NCBI GenBank assembly: GCA_016703965.1
Contig: JADJBB010000021.1
Coordinates: 248,001 to 312,000, forward strand
Direction of reading: 5' to 3'
DNA: 64,000 nucleotides
Source: Acidobacteriota bacterium
Lineage (GTDB): Bacteria > Acidobacteriota > Blastocatellia > Pyrinomonadales > Pyrinomonadaceae
Shown here: positions 24,630 to 34,231 of the stretch, one piece after another
Position numbering within the stretch: the first letter of the stretch is position 1
How the letters are laid out: each line of letters begins with the position of its first letter
Program-made: the position numbers and the translations under genes
The notes under the pieces: model-generated
Database searches by the model: none
What the model saw: only the letters and a program-made list of their open reading frames with translations
What the model was told of the DNA's origin: nothing

Positions 24630-27074
24630 TTATGATCTCGCCGCTCTGATGATATCTGCGAATACACCGGCTGCGGTAACATCCGCTCCAGCTCCTGCAC
24701 CTTTGATGACGAGCGGCTGTTCGGAATATCGTTTGGTGTAAAAGAGCACAGCGTTGTCCTTGCCCGAGAGGTTCGCAAAGTTGTGGTTAGGGCCGATCGA
24801 TTGCAGACCGACCGAGGCACGGCCATCGACAAATGATGCGATGTATTTAAGCGTCAGGCCCTGCACAGCCGCTTTCTCGAGCAGGCCGCGGAAATGATCG
24901 TCGTGCTTCTCAAGCTCCTTGTAAAAATCATCGACGCTACCCGCGAGGCATGAATCGGGCAGGAAGCCGGAATTCGTGATGTCGTCCATCTCCATCTTAT
25001 AACCAGATTCGCGGGCGAGGATCAGTATTTTGCGGGCGACGTCCGTACCGCTCAGGTCAAGCCGCGGGTCAGGCTCGGTGTAGCCTTCGTCCTGAGCCTG
25101 GCATACTACCTCGGCAAATTTTCGCGAGCCGTCGTAATTGTTAAAGACAAAATTGAGCGTTCCCGACAGAACGGCTTCAATACGGTTCACCTTGTCTCCG
25201 CTGCGAACAAGATCGCCGAGCGTGTGTATGATCGGCAACCCGGCGCCGACGTTGGTCTCGAAGAAAAAGTTGGTGCCGTATTCGCGGGCGAGTTCCTTCA
25301 AATGAGAGTAATTTTCATAATCGGATGAAGCCGCGATCTTGTTACAGGCGATGACCGAGATGCTCTTTGCCAACAGCTTTTCGTACGTTCCGACAACTAC
25401 CGGGCTCGCCGTCACATCGACGAAGATCGAATTTCTAAGGTTTTCTTCGATGATCGCGTCCGTAAATGCCGCAACGTCCATATCGCCGGATGCGGGCAGG
25501 GTTTCCTTATAATTTTCCAGATCAACACCCTCGGTTCCGAGCAGGGCACGTTTGCTGTTCGCAACGCCGACAACGCGCAGATTCAGCCGCAGGTCACTCG
25601 AAAGGTGATCATGCTGAGAGCGAAGCTGATCTATCAACCGGCTGCCGACCGTACCGACGCCGGCGATGTAGACGTTGACCTGCTTGTTGCCGTCTGAGAA
25701 AAAGGCTTCGTGCAGCGTATTTACGGCCTTTCGCACATCCTTAGAGGCGATGATCGCGGATATGTTTCGCTCGCTTGAGCCCTGGGCGATCGCGTGGATG
25801 TTGATGCCGTTATTGCCGAGCGTCGTGAACATCTTGCCGCTGACGCCGGTGTGTTCCTTCATTTTGTCGCCGACGAGGGCGAGGATCGAGAAACCGTTTT
25901 CAACCTTGAGCGGATCAATGCGGCCGAGGTTGATCTCGTATTCAAATTCGCGATCGACGACGCGTTTCGCACGGTTGGCAAACTTATCCTCGATCGCGAC
26001 ACAGATCGAGTGCTCGGACGAACTTTGCGTAATGAGAATTACATTTATCTCGGCCCGGGACAGCGCGTCGAACAGGCGTTTCGAAAAGCCGGGAATGCCG
26101 ACCATGCCGCTGCCCTCGAGGCTGACGACCGTGATCTTATCGATGCTGGTGATGCCGCGGATGATATCAGATTCGGCTTGCGATTCTGCCTCGATCAGCG
26201 TGCCGACGTCCTTCGGAGCAAAGGTGTTTTTGACAAGAACCGGAATTCCCTTCGCCATAACCGGTTGGATCGTCGGCGGATAGATTACCTTTGCACCAAA
26301 ATGCGACAACTCCATCGCCTCGCGATAAGTGATACGCGGGATTTGCCGGACATTACGGACAAATCGAGGATCCGCCGTCATCATTCCAGAAACGTCGGTC
26401 CATATCTCCAGAATTTCGGCATCGACGGCCGCGGCAATTATCGCCGCCGTATAATCCGAGCCTCCGCGACCGAGCGTAGTGGTAAATCCGCCGGGGTCGG
26501 AAGCGATGAAACCCGGAAAAATATGCAATTGGGTATTCTCGTTAGCAACTGCGTCTTGCAATAACTTATTGGTCTCGGTAAAATCCACCGCAGCGTTCCC
26601 GTGGTTAGAATTTGTTTTAATGAGCTGACGGCTGTCCATCCACGTATTCTTTACGCCCAAAGCAGACAACTTGGCAGAAACAATTCGAGTCGAGACGATC
26701 TCGCCGAAGCTCAAGATACGATCCAGAGTCTTAGGTGAAAGCTCTCGTACCAGGCGGACTCCTTCACACAGATCGCTTAGCTCACGGATCGTCGAAGCAA
26801 GAAAATCTGAGATAGCACCGTGTTCTTCGTCGCCGAAAAGCTCGGTGACGGCGGCTTTGTGTTTTTCGCGAATATTGCTGAGCATCTCGATGTAGCCATC
26901 ATCACCACGTTCCGCCGACCGTCCGGCCTCGATCAGTGCGTCCGTGGTTCCCTGCATTGCCGACAGTACGACGGCACAAGGACCTGATTCAAGAGACTCT
27001 CGAACGATCTCAATAACTTTTTCCATTGTCGCGGCACTGCCCACCGACGAGCCGCCAAACTTTAATACCTTCAT
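24630..27074 (-). CDS. thrA: Bifunctional aspartokinase / homoserine dehydrogenase
   Basis: 814 residues from the ATG at 27072-27074 (MKVLKFGGSSVGSAATMEKV); the frame opens seven codons earlier but the kinase motif starts here. Aspartokinase at about 1-310 (KFGGSS, GRGGSDYTAA), two ACT-type regulatory segments at about 320-460, then homoserine dehydrogenase with NAD-binding VYIAGVGTVGSRLI near 468 and the catalytic region RKFAEVVCQAQDEGYTEPDP. It catalyses the first and third steps of the threonine/methionine branch; feedback control by threonine is typical of the family. The stop is five bases before the next gene; thrC lies upstream on the same strand. Confidence 0.96.
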   Translation of the reverse strand: MKVLKFGGSSVGSAATMEKVIEIVRESLESGPCAVVLSAMQGTTDALIEAGRSAERGDDGYIEMLSNIREKHKAAVTELFGDEEHGAISDFLASTIRELSDLCEGVRLVRELSPKTLDRILSFGEIVSTRIVSAKLSALGVKNTWMDSRQLIKTNSNHGNAAVDFTETNKLLQDAVANENTQLHIFPGFIASDPGGFTTTLGRGGSDYTAAIIAAAVDAEILEIWTDVSGMMTADPRFVRNVRQIPRITYREAMELSHFGAKVIYPPTIQPVMAKGIPVLVKNTFAPKDVGTLIEAESQAESDIIRGITSIDKITVVSLEGSGMVGIPGFSKRLFDALSRAEINVILITQSSSEHSICVAIEDKFANRAKRVVDREFEYEINLGRIDPLKVENGFSILALVGDKMKEHTGVSGKMFTTLGNNGINIHAIAQGSSERNISAIIASKDVRKAVNTLHEAFFSDGNKQVNVYIAGVGTVGSRLIDQLRSQHDHLSSDLRLNLRVVGVANSKRALLGTEGVDLENYKETLPASGDMDVAAFTDAIIEENLRNSIFVDVTASPVVVGTYEKLLAKSISVIACNKIAASSDYENYSHLKELAREYGTNFFFETNVGAGLPIIHTLGDLVRSGDKVNRIEAVLSGTLNFVFNNYDGSRKFAEVVCQAQDEGYTEPDPRLDLSGTDVARKILILARESGYKMEMDDITNSGFLPDSCLAGSVDDFYKELEKHDDHFRGLLEKAAVQGLTLKYIASFVDGRASVGLQSIGPNHNFANLSGKDNAVLFYTKRYSEQPLVIKGAGAGADVTAAGVFADIIRAARS

Positions 27075-27107
27075 AAAACATTGGACCGCAGACATCTTGT
27101 CCGCGAG

Positions 27108-28400
27108 TCAGATCTTACTAACCAAAATCTCTTTTAATCGACCGTAGTCGTTACCCATTTCGATACTCACTTTCTCTTTTGAAAGCAGTTCCTTCACGCT
27201 CGGCGGAACATTACCTTGCGTGCCGAGTATCTCAGTTACAGAATCGAACTTAACCGGATGAGCCGTCTCAAGCACTATTCCATTCATTCCGTCGTAAGCA
27301 TTTAAATAGTCATCGAGAGCACGAAAACCAACTGCGCCGTGCGGATCTAAAATGTAATTACTTTGTGCGTATATCTCACGCATCGTCGAAGCAGTGGTCT
27401 CGTCAGAGATGCTGACGGATACGAGTTTTTCTTTGAGGTCGACGAATTTATTGTCGAAGATCTCCAGAATTCGTACGAAATTGCTGGGGCTTCCGACGTC
27501 CATCGCATTTGAAAGCGTGGCGATGGACTCGCGTGGTTCGTAATCTTCTGTATCCAGAAATCGCGTGACAACATCATTTGCATTACATGCCGCGATAAAT
27601 TTCGCGACCGGCAAGCCTGAGATGTGTGCGAGAATGCCCGACGCGAGGTTACCGAAATTACCGCTTGGAACCGAGATCACCGGCGGTTTGCCCTGCCATT
27701 GTTTCAGGGCGTAGAAATAGTAGAATTGCTGTGGCAGCCAGCGGGCGACGTTTATGGAGTTAGCGGATGTGAGGGTAACTTTTGACTGCAGATCGCTGTC
27801 TGCGAGAGCCTGTTTCGCAAGAGCCTGGCAATCGTCAAAATTACCATGTAATTCCAATGTAGTTACATTACCGCCGAGCGTGGTTAACTGCAGTTCCTGC
27901 ACCTTGCTGACCTTTCCTTTCGGATATAGAATCACAACCTCGATGTCTTCGACGCCGTGAAAGCCCGCCGCGACCGCTCCGCCCGTGTCGCCCGAGGTTG
28001 CGACGATGACGATCGTTTTTTCCTTTTTACCCCGCGAAAAATAGCCGAGGCAGCGGCTCATGAATCTCGCTCCGACGTCTTTAAATGCAAGCGTCGGCCC
28101 GTGAAAGAGTTCGAGTGTCGAGATGCGGTCCGTTATAGGAACAAGCGGGAAATCAAAATTTACCGTCTCCTCGCAGATCTTGAAAAGCTCTTCGTCAGGT
28201 ATCTCGCCGCCGATGTATGGACGGATCACGTCAAATGCGATTTGAGCGTCTGAGTTGGAGCGAAACCCATTGAGAAATTCAGCCGAAAGTTTCGGAATCT
28301 CAGACGGAAAGTAGAGCCCTTTGTCGTCGGGTTGGCCGTTAAGAACAGCCTTGCCGAATGAGACATGAGGCGAGGTGCGGTTTGTGCTAAAGTAGTGCAT
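27108..28400 (-). CDS. thrC: Threonine synthase
   Basis: 430 residues, similar in length to the E. coli-type enzyme. It converts O-phosphohomoserine to threonine with PLP. Visible motifs: N-terminal MHYFSTNRTSPHVSFGKAVL, the PLP lysine in HGPTLAFKDVGARF, the phosphate-binding VATSGDTGGAVAAGF, and SVPSGNFGNLASGILA. It lies 33 bases upstream of thrA and is divergent from thrB across a 108-base gap, so the three threonine genes form a compact divergent unit. Confidence 0.96.
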   Translation of the reverse strand: MHYFSTNRTSPHVSFGKAVLNGQPDDKGLYFPSEIPKLSAEFLNGFRSNSDAQIAFDVIRPYIGGEIPDEELFKICEETVNFDFPLVPITDRISTLELFHGPTLAFKDVGARFMSRCLGYFSRGKKEKTIVIVATSGDTGGAVAAGFHGVEDIEVVILYPKGKVSKVQELQLTTLGGNVTTLELHGNFDDCQALAKQALADSDLQSKVTLTSANSINVARWLPQQFYYFYALKQWQGKPPVISVPSGNFGNLASGILAHISGLPVAKFIAACNANDVVTRFLDTEDYEPRESIATLSNAMDVGSPSNFVRILEIFDNKFVDLKEKLVSVSISDETTASTMREIYAQSNYILDPHGAVGFRALDDYLNAYDGMNGIVLETAHPVKFDSVTEILGTQGNVPPSVKELLSKEKVSIEMGNDYGRLKEILVSKI

Positions 28401-28508
28401 CTATCGAATCGTTTTCACGCCGCTGACAGCAATAAAACCAAAACAGTTATATTCCTGCGGCAAATATAATCAAACTTAATGATACCCGAAACGGTCGTTT
28501 TCTAAAAT

Positions 28509-29426
28509 ATGGTTGAAATTAGTGTGCTAGCTCCTGCGACCGTGGCAAACGTTGTATGCGGATTCGATTGCCTCGGTTTTGCTCTGTCCGAGCCTTGCGA
28601 TGAGATGACGTTGCGAAAGATAGACGAACCCGGGGTTCGGATCATCAACTTAGACAATTACGGCTTACCTACCGAACCTCAGAAGAATGTCGCCGGCGTT
28701 GCCCTGCTCGCCTTACTCGCGGCGGCCAATGTCGATTTTGGCTTCGAAGTAGAAATAAAGAAAAATATCATGCCCGGCAGCGGTATTGGATCAAGTGCGG
28801 CGAGTGCGTGCGGTGCCGTTGTCGCGGCAAACCGTTTACTCGATGACCGCTTCACAAAGCTCGAACTTGTCGACCTCGCCATGGCCGGCGAAGCTCTCGC
28901 CTCGGGCTCCCGTCACGCCGATAATCTAGCACCGTGCATCTACGGCGGATTTACGCTCGTTCGCTCTACCGATCCGCTCGATATCGTCGAAATAGATTTC
29001 CCGCCTCTGTTCGCGACAGTTATTCATCCGCAGATCGAGATAAAAACCAGCGAAGCCCGTGCTATCCTTCCCAAGGAAGTTCCCCTAAAAAGTGCCATCC
29101 GCAATTGGAGTAACCTAGGTTCACTCGTCGCCGCCCTAGCCAAGGGCGACTACGCCCTTATCGCCCGCTCGCTCGAAGACACGATCGTCGAACCGGTCCG
29201 AAAATCACTGATCCCTAAATTTGACCAGATAAAAGCGGCAAGCCTGGACGCCGGAGCATTGGGCGGTGGCATTTCAGGCTCAGGGCCGTCGATATTTATG
29301 CTGAGCGCAACCCGCGCGTTAGCGAATGAAGTTAGCTACCGTATGAACGGCATCTATGATGAAACGGATATCGATTTCAATACGCATGTTTGCGAGATAT
29401 GTCCTGATGGCGTAAGAATTCTCTAG
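28509..29426 (+). CDS. thrB: Homoserine kinase
   Basis: 305 residues of the GHMP kinase family. N-terminal VLAPATVANVVCGFDCLGFA, the ATP-binding MPGSGIGSSAASACGAV near residue 90, and the C-terminal ALGGGISGSGPSIFML loop are all present. It phosphorylates homoserine with ATP, making the substrate of ThrC, which is encoded divergently. The shared 108-base gap between thrB and thrC must hold both promoters. Confidence 0.96.
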   Translation: MVEISVLAPATVANVVCGFDCLGFALSEPCDEMTLRKIDEPGVRIINLDNYGLPTEPQKNVAGVALLALLAAANVDFGFEVEIKKNIMPGSGIGSSAASACGAVVAANRLLDDRFTKLELVDLAMAGEALASGSRHADNLAPCIYGGFTLVRSTDPLDIVEIDFPPLFATVIHPQIEIKTSEARAILPKEVPLKSAIRNWSNLGSLVAALAKGDYALIARSLEDTIVEPVRKSLIPKFDQIKAASLDAGALGGGISGSGPSIFMLSATRALANEVSYRMNGIYDETDIDFNTHVCEICPDGVRIL

Positions 29427-29485
29427 CAAATAGACGTAACTATTTTCATTCGCATCAAAACTGTTAAGATTAAAATAAGGAAACG

Positions 29486-31732
29486 ATGCTGACGAGAGAA
29501 TTAGAAGAAACATTAAGCTACGCGGTCGATGAAGCGGTCAGGCATAAGAATGAGTATGTGACGCTTGAGCATCTGCTATTCGCATTGCTTGAGGACGTAT
29601 CCGCACGAGATATATTATTCAATTGCGGGGCCGATCTCGAGGAGCTTGGCAGAGCTTTGCAGCAGTATTTCGAGGAGCAGCTCGAAAAAATACCGCCAAC
29701 GGCGAAACACATGCCCGAGCTTACTCCGACGTTTCAGTCGACCATTTCCTACGCAGTTTTACAGGCCGAGGGTAGTGGTCAGGGTGCGGTGGACGGCGGG
29801 AATATTTTGGCCTCAATGTATCAGGCGGAGCAATCCTATGCCGTCTATCTTCTGCTCCAGCAGGGTGTCACGCGGCTCGATATTTTGAATTATATTTCCC
29901 ACGGCATCTCAAAGATCGACCACGGCGATATGCTGCCTGACGGTATCGATGACGAAGACGATTTCGATGGTGTTGGTTTACCGCAGCGAAAGAATCCGCT
30001 CGAAAGCTTTACCGTCGAGTTGGTCGCAAAGGCCGCCGCGGGCCAGATCGACCCGATCGTAGGCCGTGCGGCAGAGATCGAACGCACCATTCAGGTCCTA
30101 TGCAGACGAAAGAAGAATAATCCGCTCTATGTAGGTGAACCAGGCGTCGGCAAAACCGCCTTAGCCGAGGGCCTTGCTCTCAAGATTAGCGAAGGCGATG
30201 TTCCCGAGGTTTTGCAGGGAGCCAAGGTCTTCGCTCTCGATATGGGAGCCGTTATCGCCGGAACGCGTTATCGCGGTGATTTTGAACAGCGGTTCAAAGC
30301 GATAATCAACGAGATCAAACAGGAAGAGAATGCGATACTTTTCATCGACGAGATCCACACGATCGTCGGAGCAGGGGCCGTCTCGGGCGGTTCGATGGAT
30401 GCTTCAAATATCTTGAAGCCCGCACTCGCGGCCGGCGACCTTCGCTGTATCGGTTCGACGACGCATGCGGAATACAAAGCGGCATTCGACCGCGACCGAG
30501 CTCTCGCTCGCCGTTTTCAGCGGATCGATATCAACGAGCCGACGGTCGATGAAACATTCCAGATCCTGAAAGGCCTAAAGAAGTTTTATGAGGCTCACCA
30601 CGGCGTAAAATATTCTAACGAATCGCTCAAAACCGCCGCCGAGCTTGCCGGCAAATACATCGGCGACCGGTTTTTGCCGGACAAGGCAATTGACGTTATC
30701 GACGAGGTCGGTGCGTCGGTTAAGCTGCTGCCGGCCAGTAAGCGGCCCAAGAAGGTTTCAGTTCAGATGGTCGAGAACACCATTGCCCGAATGGCGAAGA
30801 TTCCACCTAAAACCGTTGTTGCGGACGAAAAGGTGCGGCTCAAAACGCTGCGCGAAGATATTAAGAAGACGATATTCGGCCAGGACGAGGCGATCGACAA
30901 GATCGTCGATGCGATCCAGATCTCGCGTGCCGGGCTCGGGGCGCAGACAAAACCGGTCGGTTCATTCCTGTTTTCAGGACCGACCGGTGTCGGTAAAACG
31001 GAAGTTTCGAAGCAACTCGCGGAAACGCTTGGGGTCGAATTCCTTCGCTACGACATGAGCGAATACGCCGAACCGCACACGGTCTCGCGGCTCATCGGCG
31101 CGCCGCCGGGCTACGTCGGGTTCGATCAGGGCGGATTGCTGACCGAGGCGATCATGCGGACGCCGCATGCGGTTCTTGTTCTCGACGAGATCGAAAAGGC
31201 TCACCCGAATCTATTCAATCTGCTGCTGCAGGTGATGGACAGTGCGACATTGACGGATAACAACGGTAAGAAAGCAGATTTTCGCAACGTGATCCTCATC
31301 ATGACGACGAATGCGGGTGCCCGCGAACTGTCCTCGGGTGGGATGGGTTTCCGCAACGGCTCCGAGACCAAAGGCAACGCCAAAGGAGCCATTGAGCGGA
31401 CCTTCACACCCGAATTCCGTAACCGCCTCGATGCATGGGTGCCGTTCAAGGCCCTTGACCTCGACGTGATCAAGCTGATCGTCGATAAGTTCATCAAAGA
31501 ACTAAACGGCCAGCTCGCCGAAAAACGCGTCCTCGTCAAACTTACAGAGGAAGCCAGAGAATGGCTTGCCAAAAACGGCTTCGACGCTCGCTATGGCGCC
31601 CGCCCGATGTCGCGTCTCATCCACGACCGTGTCAAACAACCGCTTGCAAGTGAGATCCTGTTTGGCAAGCTGACCTACGGCGGTAGCGTTCTGGTCGACG
31701 TGGCACACGATACGCTGGTGCTGAATTTTTAG
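29486..31732 (+). CDS. clpA: ATP-dependent Clp protease ATPase subunit ClpA
   Basis: 748 residues. Clp N-domain repeats (about 1-145: LTRELEETLSYAVDEAVRHK), AAA-1 with Walker A GEPGVGKT and Walker B ILFIDEIH, and AAA-2 with GPTGVGKT and VLVLDEIEKAHP. The ClpP-docking loop appears as MGF within SSGGMGFRNGSETKG, equivalent to the IGL/IGF tripeptide. ClpA unfolds substrates for ClpP and, with ClpS, handles N-degron substrates. No clpS precedes it here, unlike the E. coli arrangement; thrB does, 59 bases upstream. Confidence 0.95.
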   Translation: MLTRELEETLSYAVDEAVRHKNEYVTLEHLLFALLEDVSARDILFNCGADLEELGRALQQYFEEQLEKIPPTAKHMPELTPTFQSTISYAVLQAEGSGQGAVDGGNILASMYQAEQSYAVYLLLQQGVTRLDILNYISHGISKIDHGDMLPDGIDDEDDFDGVGLPQRKNPLESFTVELVAKAAAGQIDPIVGRAAEIERTIQVLCRRKKNNPLYVGEPGVGKTALAEGLALKISEGDVPEVLQGAKVFALDMGAVIAGTRYRGDFEQRFKAIINEIKQEENAILFIDEIHTIVGAGAVSGGSMDASNILKPALAAGDLRCIGSTTHAEYKAAFDRDRALARRFQRIDINEPTVDETFQILKGLKKFYEAHHGVKYSNESLKTAAELAGKYIGDRFLPDKAIDVIDEVGASVKLLPASKRPKKVSVQMVENTIARMAKIPPKTVVADEKVRLKTLREDIKKTIFGQDEAIDKIVDAIQISRAGLGAQTKPVGSFLFSGPTGVGKTEVSKQLAETLGVEFLRYDMSEYAEPHTVSRLIGAPPGYVGFDQGGLLTEAIMRTPHAVLVLDEIEKAHPNLFNLLLQVMDSATLTDNNGKKADFRNVILIMTTNAGARELSSGGMGFRNGSETKGNAKGAIERTFTPEFRNRLDAWVPFKALDLDVIKLIVDKFIKELNGQLAEKRVLVKLTEEAREWLAKNGFDARYGARPMSRLIHDRVKQPLASEILFGKLTYGGSVLVDVAHDTLVLNF

Positions 31733-31936
31733 GCTCTTCGGAAAAGTGAGATGGCAAAGAATTCAGGTATCTATCATCATTCCGGCACTGATCTGCGGAA
31801 CGAAGCTACCGCTGAGCAATATGAGCGACAAAACCACCGCGTACCTGCCAATGGTTGAGGCATTCAAGCGACTCGAAAAACAGCTCGCATGTAGATAACG
31901 ATCGGCGGAACCTTCACTTCCCGTAAAAATAAAGAA

Positions 31937-31958
31937 AGACTGCCCTTTCAGACAGTCT
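31937..31958 (-). terminator. Intrinsic terminator of the exported-protein operon
   Basis: AGACTG and CAGTCT form a six-base-pair stem with a ten-base loop. Read on the minus strand it is followed by TTCTTTATTTTT, a T-rich tract. It lies 27 bases after the stop of the last gene of the 31985-37304 run. Confidence 0.65.
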
Positions 31959-31984
31959 CCTCTCAGACCTAGACTCGGAGAATC

Positions 31985-32446
31985 TTAATGAGTTCGGTCG
32001 TACTGGATACCGGCGTTTACCGAGTTGATGGCATTGTTTGTCATTGCCATCGCCTGTTCGCGAAAGCCGCCTTTGTCTGCCGAGGCCTTGCGTAGATTTG
32101 CGAGAGCATTCTTAAGAGATTCCCGTGCCTTTTCCATGTTCGGCTGGTCCGGTAAAACCGGTATAACTTCTAGGTCAGTGCTATTTCGCTTGCCTGGCCC
32201 TGGCGTTATGTGCGTGCGGTCGTAGTCGATGCCTTTGTTTACAGCGTTGATCGCTCCGGCAGTGAAATCCATCGCCCGCTGACGATGTCCTCCCTTGTCT
32301 GCCGTCGCGTTCTTCAGATGATTCTGAGCTGCCTTCAAATCGTTTAAGGCCGCTTGCATAAACGGCTGATCGAACGGTGTTGCAGTGATCGTGGCTACGA
32401 AGACCGTGATGATCGCCAGGATCGTCATTTTTCTATACAATTTCAT
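31985..32446 (-). CDS. Exported protein with an internal duplication
   Basis: 153 residues from ATG 32446, preceded by a strong GAGGAGG. Signal peptide ending around ATITATP (about 24). The mature part contains two copies of one unit: ALNDLKAAQNHLKNATADKG followed by AMDFTAGAINAVNKGIDYDR, and SLKNALANLRKASADKGGFR followed by AMTNNAINSVNAGIQYDRTH. Each looks like a helical hairpin. A Gly/Pro-rich linker separates them. Function unknown. Last of nine minus-strand genes; a terminator follows. Confidence 0.7.
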   Translation of the reverse strand: MKLYRKMTILAIITVFVATITATPFDQPFMQAALNDLKAAQNHLKNATADKGGHRQRAMDFTAGAINAVNKGIDYDRTHITPGPGKRNSTDLEVIPVLPDQPNMEKARESLKNALANLRKASADKGGFREQAMAMTNNAINSVNAGIQYDRTH

Positions 32447-32467
32447 TGGTTTCCTCCTCAAAACTTT

Positions 32468-33034
32468 TTATTTCTTTGCAATCTTTGCCGTAAAGTTCCC
32501 CTTTACGGAATTGTCGCCCTGCGAAACATCGATCGAACCACTTACAGCGTCGGTAGTTACGGACGTGACCTTTATCTCGCCTTTCGCATCAGCCGCTCTG
32601 AGGTCGAAGTACGTTTCTTTGTCCTTGCCATCGGCAAAGGTTGTGACTGTCACAGTGCTGACACTCATGAATCGGCCCTCTTTATCCACCTTGTAAGTCC
32701 CCGGTTTGATCTCATCGTTTAGCCCGGTGCCCGCTTCGCCGTAGATAGAGAAAGAAACTCGGGCCTGATCGGCCGATGTCATCTTCTTTTTCATCGTTGC
32801 GAAGTTGGTCGTCTCCATTTCGTAGTTTCCCAACATCGCGGAGAACGACGTTGCCGTTACAGGCGGCTGGCCGACTCCGGGCGTGTAGGTAAAAACGCTC
32901 TTGTCCGAACCGCTCGATTTGACACTCATTGGAACGTCTTTGCCGCCAGCCTTTATGCTGAGGCTCGAACTTCCGCCGCCACCGCATGCAGACATCAGAA
33001 GTGCACACATCGTAATTACTAATAGTTTTTTCAT
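32468..33034 (-). CDS. Lipoprotein, paralogue of the 34944-35516 product
   Basis: 188 residues; signal peptide with lipobox LMSAC (Cys17), followed by GGGGSSS, which suits outer-membrane sorting. Beta-rich body. The C-terminus (GDNSVKGNFTAKIAKK) closely matches that of the other lipoprotein in this operon (KITLKGNFTAKIVGKEF), so the two look like diverged copies. Its ATG overlaps the stop of the upstream gene by four bases (ATGA). No known domain was identified. Confidence 0.75.
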   Translation of the reverse strand: MKKLLVITMCALLMSACGGGGSSSLSIKAGGKDVPMSVKSSGSDKSVFTYTPGVGQPPVTATSFSAMLGNYEMETTNFATMKKKMTSADQARVSFSIYGEAGTGLNDEIKPGTYKVDKEGRFMSVSTVTVTTFADGKDKETYFDLRAADAKGEIKVTSVTTDAVSGSIDVSQGDNSVKGNFTAKIAKK

Positions 33035-33921
33035 TTCGTCACCTCACCAAAATCAAGATCTTTCTCCTCGTCAGGACGGACACGCTTTACCTTTACTTTT
33101 CCTGCTTTCGGGTCGATCGCAACCACGGTCGCAGGGTCGAACGAAGACATAAATGAAGCTTTTACTTCATCACCTACCTTGAAATTCGGTTTATATGATA
33201 TCGGCGTGAGATCGGCCTTTGACCTAACTCTCAGCTTTCGGGCAAACCCGGAAATCAGAACTTTGTCACCGTTTACGCGAAGCACGTAGGCGAACTCAGT
33301 TCCGTTTGCGTCTTTAGAAACAAGTGCAGCACCGGGCGCCCATTCGTTATTGACTACGATAAACGAATCCGGCTTCAGCTTGTCGCTCTTGTCCTCACGC
33401 GGCGACATCCCGAGATAGCGAACGGTCGGCTCGGCCGGGTTGGCAGCGTCCGTCACGTAGCCACGCATCATGCCACCGCCGGATTGCCACCAGGTCAGGA
33501 CGACATCTCCAACTTTCGCTTTCTGGCCCTTTGGAATCGCGATGATGTAGGCGTTGGCGACCTTGTATTTCTTTTTGAAGCTGTCCTCTACCTCTGATTC
33601 GAGTTCGCCCGGTGTGACCATTACGCGGTTATTGAAGATCGCAGTTGGGTCTTTGGCACCGCCTGCGATCTCGGCGATCTTTGCCTCGTCGATCGTTAGA
33701 ACGATGTCGCCGGCCTTTGCGGTTGTCGCGACATTCGACATTCCGTCAAATGGAACTTCACCGGGCTTAAGCGTTACCGCTGGTTTCTCTTCCTTCTTTT
33801 CTGGTGCTTTCGCGACAGCCGCATTGTTGGCTGAAGAATTAGTGGTATTGGTCGCAGCGCCGCCGCATGCCGAGATCAACGCGGCCGAGGCAAAAACTGC
33901 TAATAGTAGGGACGGTTTCAT
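33031..33921 (-). CDS. Lipoprotein with SH3/Tudor-like C-terminus
   Basis: 296 residues with lipobox LISAC (Cys19), an Asn/Ala/Lys/Glu low-complexity linker to about residue 55, then a mixed domain. The C-terminal stretch FKVGDEVKASFMSSFDPATV followed by VAIDPKAGKVKVKRV reads like a small SH3/Tudor barrel. A second such stretch may lie in KVGDVVLTWWQSGGGMMRGY. Ligand and function unknown. Translationally coupled to the downstream lipoprotein gene. Confidence 0.75.
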   Translation of the reverse strand: MKPSLLLAVFASAALISACGGAATNTTNSSANNAAVAKAPEKKEEKPAVTLKPGEVPFDGMSNVATTAKAGDIVLTIDEAKIAEIAGGAKDPTAIFNNRVMVTPGELESEVEDSFKKKYKVANAYIIAIPKGQKAKVGDVVLTWWQSGGGMMRGYVTDAANPAEPTVRYLGMSPREDKSDKLKPDSFIVVNNEWAPGAALVSKDANGTEFAYVLRVNGDKVLISGFARKLRVRSKADLTPISYKPNFKVGDEVKASFMSSFDPATVVAIDPKAGKVKVKRVRPDEEKDLDFGEVTK

Positions 33922-33955
33922 TCGATTCTCCTATTTTGTTGTTTAAGTTTAGTTT

Positions 33956-34225
33956 TTATTGATAGCTGCCAATGTAGCTGCGATATCGCTTTACCGACCA
34001 CAGAGCGAGGCCAAGAAAGACGGTGCCGATCAGGAACAGGCCGACGATCATGATCCAGTAATTAAGTGGCGTTTGAGCCGAGATGTTTACAAAGCGTGCG
34101 AGCTTGCTGTACGGAAAGAGGCCGGCGATCAGGCCGAGTATCAGCAGCAAATACGAAACTCCGCTGATCAGGAAATTCAGAATGACGGCCTTTAAGCGGC
34201 GTTTATCTTGAAGTCTCGATGCCAT
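33956..34225 (-). CDS. Small two-helix membrane protein
   Basis: 89 residues: basic N-terminus (ASRLQDKRRLKA), helix one (VILNFLISGVSYLLLILGLI), a short loop with AQTPLNYW, helix two (IMIVGLFLIGTVFLGLALW) and a basic tail, suggesting both ends in the cytoplasm. Not recognised as a known family. It is the only integral membrane protein of the nine-gene run and could anchor an assembly of the exported partners (inference). Confidence 0.65.
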   Translation of the reverse strand: MASRLQDKRRLKAVILNFLISGVSYLLLILGLIAGLFPYSKLARFVNISAQTPLNYWIMIVGLFLIGTVFLGLALWSVKRYRSYIGSYQ

Positions 34226-34231
34226 CGTTTT

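Noticed and set aside
25794..26564. 256-codon plus-strand frame opposite thrA
   Set aside because: It is antisense to the well-conserved aspartokinase region, has no ribosome-binding site or recognisable domain, and reflects codon bias of thrA.
31746..31898. GTG-initiated 50-codon frame after clpA (SIIIPALICGTKLPLSNMSD...)
   Set aside because: The protein text looks partly plausible and could be a gene remnant, but there is no ribosome-binding site and two other frames are also open, so it is not called.
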